Shown here one piece after another: positions 63,001 through 64,000 of a stretch of DNA of 64,000 bases. The notes under the pieces were generated by a model, which saw nothing but the letters and a program-made list of their open reading frames with translations, searched no databases and was not told the DNA's origin. The DNA comes from Hydractinia symbiolongicarpus (taxonomy: Eukaryota; Cnidaria; Hydrozoa; Anthoathecata; Hydractiniidae). The DNA lies in contig NC_079875.1 in the NCBI RefSeq assembly GCF_029227915.1, forward strand, positions 5,704,001-5,768,000, in the 5' to 3' direction. The position numbers and the translations under genes were made by a program. Position 1 is the stretch's first letter. Each line of letters starts with the position of its first letter.

Positions 63001-63954
63001 TTTTCTTACAAATTTAGGAAGCTAGTAATGGCAGGTTAATAATGTCATAGGAATGTCTTAGATGTTTGAGTTTTAATATAATTGTTTTCATATACAGTAT
63101 CTCAAGCACCTAATAAAAAAAATATTCTTTACCTGCTTTAACGTCCTAATTCGGCTAGTGTCAGATTCATCATATATACCAAGAATTTTATAATATCTAG
63201 GGCAAAGTTGCGACCCCCTTATGCAGACTGGTGAGAGTATTGCACCATTTAAAGTAGTTGGCTTTCAATGCTCAAATGACACAGCTAAAGACAACTGGAA
63301 TAATACCTATTCTCCCTATTTCAATAGCGAAACAAAAGAATGTGTTGGCTACAAAAACATGCCAAAGCAAATAAATTGCAATGCTGAGCCGCCTCAGTCA
63401 ACATATCTGCGACTGTGTCATTGTTTTGCAGAAGGTAAAACATAAATAATTATTTTTTATTCTATTAGCCCCTTAGGGTTATAAAGTTTGACAATGAATT
63501 CATTTGAGGTTTACCCAGAAAAATAAATTTTTACCTTCATTTGAATTATTATCTTCTCAGTTTATTTTGTTTTGATTTTAATTGACATTGTGAACAATAT
63601 AGATAATCTCTTTATGACCACATGGTCACCTTGGAGTGAATGTTCATCATCTTGCCGTGGAACACGCAACAGAAGAAGATACTGCTCTATTGGTGGTTTT
63701 TCAACTTTTTCCAACAATAGATACGAAGTTGAAGATTGCAATGTTGACATCATTTGTCCTGGTGTGTGTTTGTTCTATTCTAAACCATTTTATATATTGT
63801 TTGCTGTAAATAGTCACAATATGTTAAATTGATTTGGATGCATTCATAATCCATATGTTTTGTATAACATTGAGGGTGAATTATTCACTTCTGAACCTGT
63901 CAACCTTACTAAAACATCTTGTTTCACTAACAAACACATTTTACAGAAGGTTAA
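29950..63954 (+). CDS. Giant secreted C-type lectin x6 / mucin / TSP1 x2 protein, 20 exons
   Basis: Exons: 29950-30046, 37292-37630, 38396-38708, 39010-39128, 42993-43187, 44042-44179, 44498-44527, 50228-50437, 50847-50987, 51565-51801, 55177-55311, 55397-55447, 57382-57711, 58315-58848, 59810-60073, 62253-62420, 62769-62972, 63201-63434, 63603-63761 and a tiny last exon 63947-63954. They total 3906 nt (1301 residues). All introns are GT-AG and phase 1 except intron 3 (phase 2). Domains: signal peptide (1-25), CTLD1 (34-145), CTLD2 (146-289), CTLD3 (290-400), linker, CTLD4 (411-527), CTLD5 (528-651), linker, CTLD6 (669-778), Thr-rich mucin (779-956), unassigned module (957-1100), TSP1 (1101-1150), Cys module (1151-1246), TSP1 (1247-1299). 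No CTLD shows a clear EPN/QPD plus WND calcium-sugar site, so binding may be protein-directed or calcium independent. No membrane segment was seen. Exon 1 (7.2-kb intron), exon 20 and the single-gene assumption are the weakest parts; two adjacent genes remain possible. Confidence 0.7.
30102..30202. mobile_element. Short CAACCTCG-type MITE, copy B
   Basis: Left CAATCTCGTTCCCAGCACC and right CCTGGGGACGAGGTTGCAAT are inverted counterparts about 100 bp apart, the same family as 28356-28466. Confidence 0.65.
31861..32165. repeat. Inverted GGCGAATT cluster, probable MITE
   Basis: The left part has GGCGAATTGTGAATGGCGAAT and GGGGGAATTTGATGGCGAAT. The right part has AATTCGCCGTCGAATTCGCC and GTTCAATTCGCTTCGTG then AATCCCCC. 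The motif is direct on the left and inverted on the right, about 300 bp overall, suggesting a foldback element with multiple short terminal repeats. Exact ends not found. Confidence 0.45.
33762..34930 (+). mobile_element. Non-autonomous Helitron
   Basis: The 5' end A-TCTCTATAATAATACAGAGA is the usual TC start after a host A. The 3' end is CTAG at 34927-34930 followed by T, preceded by a GTGGA-TTCT-TCCAC hairpin at 34903-34916. An alternative 3' end lies inside: hairpin TGGATTTTTCCA at about 34307 and CTAG at 34331-34334, also followed by T. TC...CTRR with a subterminal hairpin and A|T target is diagnostic of Helitrons. No Rep/helicase coding sequence. The element is either 573 bp or a composite of about 1.17 kb. 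Confidence 0.65.
34975..35090 (-). mobile_element. Second tRNA-like SINE family
   Basis: On the minus strand GATTGGTAACTAAATTAATAG is followed by AGCACTTAACTCTGCTGTAA and GTGGGTTTAATCCCATCAGC. A-box-like and B-box-like (GGTTTAATCCC) blocks sit at tRNA spacing, but the stem pairing is too poor for a functional tRNA. The body continues to about 34945, abutting the Helitron 3' end. Confidence 0.5.
35515..35590 (+). pseudogene. Decayed Harbinger-type transposase fragment
   Basis: GAAGGCATCACTGGAGCAAT.. reads EGITGAIDRTHIPIID, matching the first catalytic-Asp block of PIF/Harbinger nucleases (GAIDGTHIPI). Frames break on both sides. No TIRs were matched to it. Confidence 0.5.
36811..37152 (+). 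mobile_element. tRNA-derived SINE, copy 2
   Basis: Same family as 23278-23592 but in plus orientation: TTTAGTGGTTAT A-box region (36815), TGTTCGATTCC B box (36855-36865), the common body, and ..CATGTAAAATATGCAC followed by an ATCT tail (37138-37152). It lies about 140 bp before exon 2 of the lectin gene. Confidence 0.85.
37292..37630 (+). CDS. Exon 2: C-type lectin domain 1
   Basis: A complete CTLD in one exon. HHWYFHFKVQLPWHKSRKFC (first helix and Cys), DLATFQDDKES, MWIGASQ, then GHWNWLHTSS and the distal Cys pair ending NNCQEPQEFVCQK. It contains the WIGA core. No EPN/QPD or WND motif. Confidence 0.85.
37631..38395 (+). other. Intron 2 of the lectin gene
   Basis: AT-rich, nothing recognised. 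Confidence 0.5.
38396..39128 (+). CDS. Exons 3-4: C-type lectin domain 2
   Basis: Exon 3 (38396-38708): YKFVPYKVPWVYARVICQAM, LVVITNP, IWIGLHR and EPTWVDGDIL. Exon 4 (39010-39128): YMDANGTWLEEKLNVENANS to MFVCQLRR. The intron between them is phase 2 and lies about 26 residues after WVDG, unlike CTLD3-5 where the intron falls at the WIDG turn in phase 1. Confidence 0.82.
39129..42992 (+). other. Intron 4 of the lectin gene
   Basis: A 3.9-kb intron. Its right half carries scattered LINE-like words (next entry); the rest shows no gene or clear repeat. Confidence 0.5.
40900..42000 (+). mobile_element. Heavily decayed LINE remnant
   Basis: Broken frames keep words of LINE ORF2 proteins: VWKLNEEVVARQFQ at about 41038 (endonuclease/linker of LINEs) and SVKIVKVVLKKCAGFPDEIYKG at about 41850, resembling the RT block 'ALKKMKNGKAPGPDEI..' . 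Purine-rich sequence between them is consistent with an old coding strand. No ends found. Confidence 0.35.
42993..44179 (+). CDS. Exons 5-6: C-type lectin domain 3
   Basis: Exon 5 (42993-43187): YYMSYYNYGKNKTWEDSAKF, CERFGRQLVTI, FWIGGSY and KFVWIDG at the phase-1 splice. Exon 6 (44042-44179): SAEKNCLLMNITGEWVPHNC then ESFVCKV. The Trp of the long loop and calcium ligands are absent. Confidence 0.85.
43188..44041 (+). other. Intron 5 of the lectin gene
   Basis: AT-rich. Frames at 43590-43939 have no recognisable domain and no splice support. Confidence 0.5.
44498..44527 (+). CDS. Exon 7: 30-bp linker microexon
   Basis: ATGTGTGGCAATTTGACCCA and the next 10 nt encode DVWQFDPSKT between CTLD3 and CTLD4. 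Flanked by TTTTTTTTAG and GTAAAT, both splices phase 1. Skipping it would keep the frame. Confidence 0.6.
44612..44735. mobile_element. Possible 120-bp TIR element beside the copia insertion
   Basis: TTAACCCCTTAATACC on the left and TTTAAGGGGTAA on the right are short imperfect inverted ends. TTAA/CCCC hints at a piggyBac-derived MITE but the right flank is TAA, not TTAA. Weak. Confidence 0.3.
44746..44967 (-). repeat. Copia 3' LTR
   Basis: TGTTAAATAGGAATATATAT... on the plus strand, with the inner end GATCAATA (the CA terminus seen in the other LTR is TA here). A purine-rich tract on the minus strand (AGAGGGAGA, about 44969-44977) lies next to it. Confidence 0.9.
45262..46347 (-). pseudogene. 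Copia reverse transcriptase/RNase H part
   Basis: 361 codons. The palm motif VIHVDDFLWGG is the copia D-D pair, preceded by WKLNKVVYGLADASRAWY. RNase H follows with ILYSDASFGN, AETLAL and TDNKSL, and the frame ends near the 3' LTR with LADVLTKQGA. It continues in frame from the 46447-46788 piece after a TAG stop. Confidence 0.9.
46447..46788 (-). pseudogene. Copia RT N-terminal part
   Basis: Contains the conserved copia words WEDNKVFSTIEDKGQSPIST, RWVVTTKN and VKARLVIRGFEEEE that open the RT domain. It ends at an in-frame TAG (46449-46447) and is out of frame with the preceding integrase tail. Confidence 0.85.
46781..47581 (-). pseudogene. Copia integrase C-terminal part
   Basis: Begins within the integrase region after the frame shift near 47730. 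It carries HNVQCYNDERYINGDRVFYK and the chromo-like KWHGPGTVIGQENKQVLVKH segment of copia integrases, then a Thr/Asn-rich linker. It ends just past the start of the RT frame. Confidence 0.8.
47721..49316 (-). pseudogene. Copia gag C-terminus, protease and integrase core
   Basis: A CCHC zinc knuckle (C-x2-C-x4-H-x4-C, CNICQSIYHW..C) ends gag. The protease active site appears as AVLDCGCTKTV. The integrase has an HHCC finger (HRQFCHPSAEK..CEVCIKYRKP) and D, D, E residues (ALDLVQ, ADNGEEF, ERHNGMIKEM). It closes after a run of nine A on the minus strand, where the next part shifts frame. Confidence 0.9.
49326..49622 (-). pseudogene. Copia gag N-terminus
   Basis: ATG at 49622 lies about 12 nt downstream of the primer-binding site. 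98 codons start MSKSWVPPPSLDKETSYKDW, a typical gag opening of this group. It ends at an in-frame TGA; the next ORF continues in the same frame. Confidence 0.85.
49634..49646 (-). promoter_or_regulatory. Copia primer-binding site (initiator tRNA-Met)
   Basis: Minus strand TGGTAGCAGAGGA, two bases from the 5' LTR, is complementary to the metazoan initiator tRNA-Met 3' end. Confidence 0.85.
49649..49869 (-). repeat. Copia 5' LTR
   Basis: Plus strand TGTTAAATAGG...GATCAACA with intact TG..CA ends. It contains the promoter of the element by family rule. Confidence 0.9.
50228..50987 (+). CDS. Exons 8-9: C-type lectin domain 4
   Basis: Exon 8 (50228-50437): NGQNCYTVGSVPKSIRDARL, WCEHRQSTLTSI, FWIGKITSWFDG. 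Exon 9 (50847-50987): NTWSYTNYKS, TGCSVMNSTTGKWDIMSC, KFVCKKW. Internal splice at the W-x-D-G turn, phase 1. It starts with an extra N-terminal Cys (DGPC), as in long-form CTLDs. Confidence 0.85.
50988..51564 (+). other. Intron 9 of the lectin gene
   Basis: AT-rich, nothing recognised. Confidence 0.5.
51565..55311 (+). CDS. Exons 10-11: C-type lectin domain 5
   Basis: Exon 10 (51565-51801): DNNCWYPRTLRDNNCYLVNE, TWSEAKVSC, LVSIKN, WIGAYQSNGTWKWIDG. Exon 11 (55177-55311): FTQWENPPDEDCIAVNSST, GVWQGDECDN, SFICMKRF. It is the most canonical of the six, with W-x-N-P-P-D-E-D-C close to the W..EPN..EDC pattern, but WND is replaced by QGDEC. The 3.4-kb intron between the halves holds a 65-bp tandem repeat. 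Confidence 0.85.
52235..52430. repeat. 65-bp tandem repeat, three copies
   Basis: Each unit has TGTCCTGGTTTTCCTAAATT, TCTTAGAATAAAGTAC and a TAAGTCTGTTATTCCTT join. About 85-90 percent similar between copies. In intron 10 of the lectin gene. Confidence 0.8.
52431..55176 (+). other. Rest of intron 10 of the lectin gene
   Basis: AT-rich sequence without a supportable exon. Frames at 53957-54199 and 54949-55176 have no domain. Confidence 0.45.
55397..55447 (+). CDS. Exon 12: linker exon
   Basis: 51 bp encoding DRVISVPVRKEETPLTP between CTLD5 and CTLD6. CTTTAG acceptor, GTAGGT donor, both phase 1. Confidence 0.55.
55448..57381 (+). other. Intron 12 of the lectin gene
   Basis: 1.9 kb of AT-rich sequence with ATTT-repeat near 55500. 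A 78-codon minus frame at 56024-56260 is without domain. Confidence 0.45.
57382..57711 (+). CDS. Exon 13: C-type lectin domain 6
   Basis: Single-exon divergent CTLD: YYILSENVTFNESVSYCTAL, GGWLIKDTTA, FWVDLKFNGNKWYIDNKKVS, SCGYLHTCGWKQQSCDDEIK then AICERN. Cys spacing is kept; WIG is replaced by WVD. No calcium ligands. Confidence 0.75.
57712..58314 (+). other. Intron 13 of the lectin gene
   Basis: AT-rich, nothing recognised. Confidence 0.5.
58315..58848 (+). CDS. Exon 14: Thr-rich mucin-like repeat
   Basis: 178 residues, more than half Thr, built of heptads xxxTTTT. Early heptads vary (GASTTTT, DASITTT, DAFTTTT). From 58527 there are about ten nearly identical 21-bp copies encoding DVPTTTT, then variants. 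Such Thr/Pro repeats are O-glycosylated mucin-type stalks by family knowledge. Phase-1 ends (TTTTTAG acceptor at 58314, GTATGT donor at 58849). Confidence 0.85.
58527..58736. repeat. 21-bp coding minisatellite, 10 copies
   Basis: GATGTGCCCACCACAACCAC T repeats ten times with almost no substitutions, a homogenised array inside exon 14. The unit is a multiple of 3, so copy changes keep frame. Confidence 0.95.
58849..59809 (+). other. Intron 14 of the lectin gene
   Basis: AT-rich, no exon recognised; the minus frame 59164-59424 has no domain. Confidence 0.5.
59810..62420 (+). CDS. Exons 15-16: unassigned extracellular module
   Basis: Exon 15 (59810-60073) reads FFRKYISTIKNNEVFHWTI, TTFPKFSFENTTGSLVIHGN, KSFCMKLDGVNNWMDEQEVV. 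Exon 16 (62253-62420) reads GSECMIFNYVNGQFNLHLKT, DDIFCIDFVNGGMHITSDC. Together about 144 residues with four Cys, beta-rich in look, flanked by phase-1 introns. I recognise no family. The 2.2-kb intron between them has no visible exon. Confidence 0.65.
60074..62252 (+). other. Intron 15 of the lectin gene
   Basis: 2.2 kb, AT-rich. No exon, repeat or ORF that I can support. Confidence 0.5.
62769..62972 (+). CDS. Exon 17: TSP1 repeat 1
   Basis: HWTKWTDWLPCDVVCGNGSQ then SRSRRCINTG and QKSHC: WxxWxxW, C-x3-CG-x-G and the basic RSRRC run are those of thrombospondin type 1 repeats. The exon continues with GDCRKFALVGGSCRDYCNSF into exon 18. The frame is open upstream to 62483, but the TTTCTGTAG acceptor at 62768 and phase 1 fix the start. 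Confidence 0.85.
63201..63434 (+). CDS. Exon 18: Cys-containing module between the TSP1 repeats
   Basis: QSCDPLMQTGESIAPFKVVG, FQCSNDTAKDNWNNTYSPYF, ETKECVGYKN, INCNAEPP and LRLCHCFAEG. Six Cys here add to those ending exon 17, probably forming one disulphide-rich module of about 95 residues. Not recognised as a named family. Confidence 0.75.
63603..63761 (+). CDS. Exon 19: TSP1 repeat 2
   Basis: MTTWSPWSECSSSCRGTRNR then RRYCSIGG and VEDCNVDIICPG: a clear TSP1 repeat with WSPWSECSSSC. Acceptor AG at 63601-63602 assumed; the stronger TTCTCAG at 63560 is in the same phase and would add 14 mainly hydrophobic residues. Donor GTGTGT at 63762. Confidence 0.8.
63947..63954 (+). CDS. Candidate terminal exon of the lectin gene
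   Basis: The acceptor ACATTTTACAG at 63946 followed by AAGGTTAA would close the frame two residues after exon 19 (Glu-Gly-stop). The gene may instead continue past the window end through a later acceptor. Confidence 0.35.
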
Positions 63955-64000
63955 GAGGAAACAACACACATGTTTAATGTTCCTTCAATGCAATATATGA

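Overview
The window is eukaryotic, AT-rich, animal nuclear DNA. Coding exons are short and separated by GT-AG introns. The proteins are extracellular multidomain types found in metazoans: C-type lectin, thrombospondin type 1, tectonin, EGF and mucin-like domains. Cut-and-paste transposons, SINEs, a Helitron and one LTR retrotransposon fill introns and intergenic DNA. An early-branching animal, most likely a cnidarian, fits best. The species cannot be fixed from sequence alone.

Layout. (1) 189-1634, minus: a secreted/single-pass membrane protein with an EGF-like module, whose downstream end runs into a 19-bp minisatellite. (2) 1.6-9.7 kb: no gene, but a LINE 3' end, a 308-bp TIR element, degenerate tandem repeats and a 48-bp palindrome. 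(3) 9718-17494, plus: a nine-exon gene for a secreted protein of about 488 residues with an AbfB-type beta-trefoil, six tectonin blades and a TSP1-like tail. All eight introns are phase 1, and the last holds a transposon nested in a transposon. (4) 17.5-23.6 kb: transposon-rich, including a 1.4-kb TIR element with an 8-bp target duplication that contains a second TIR element carrying a PHD-finger remnant, then a tRNA-derived SINE. (5) 23898-26552, plus: a five-exon ABHD8-type alpha/beta hydrolase. (6) 26.6-29.9 kb: MITEs and a G-tract.

(7) 29950 to about 63954, plus: one very large gene assembled here from 20 exons. It has a signal peptide, six C-type lectin domains, a Thr-rich mucin-like segment, a two-exon module I cannot assign, a TSP1 repeat, a Cys-containing module and a second TSP1 repeat. 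Eighteen of its nineteen introns are phase 1. Its introns host a Helitron, two SINEs, decayed LINE and Harbinger pieces, and a nearly complete antisense Ty1/copia element at 44746-49869 with almost identical LTRs, a 5-bp target duplication and broken ORFs.

The two large genes both encode secreted modular proteins with sugar-binding folds and TSP1 repeats, built from symmetrical phase-1 exons. A role in extracellular recognition, mucus/matrix or agglutination is an inference from domain content. Exon joins come from reading splice sites and phase only, with no transcript evidence.
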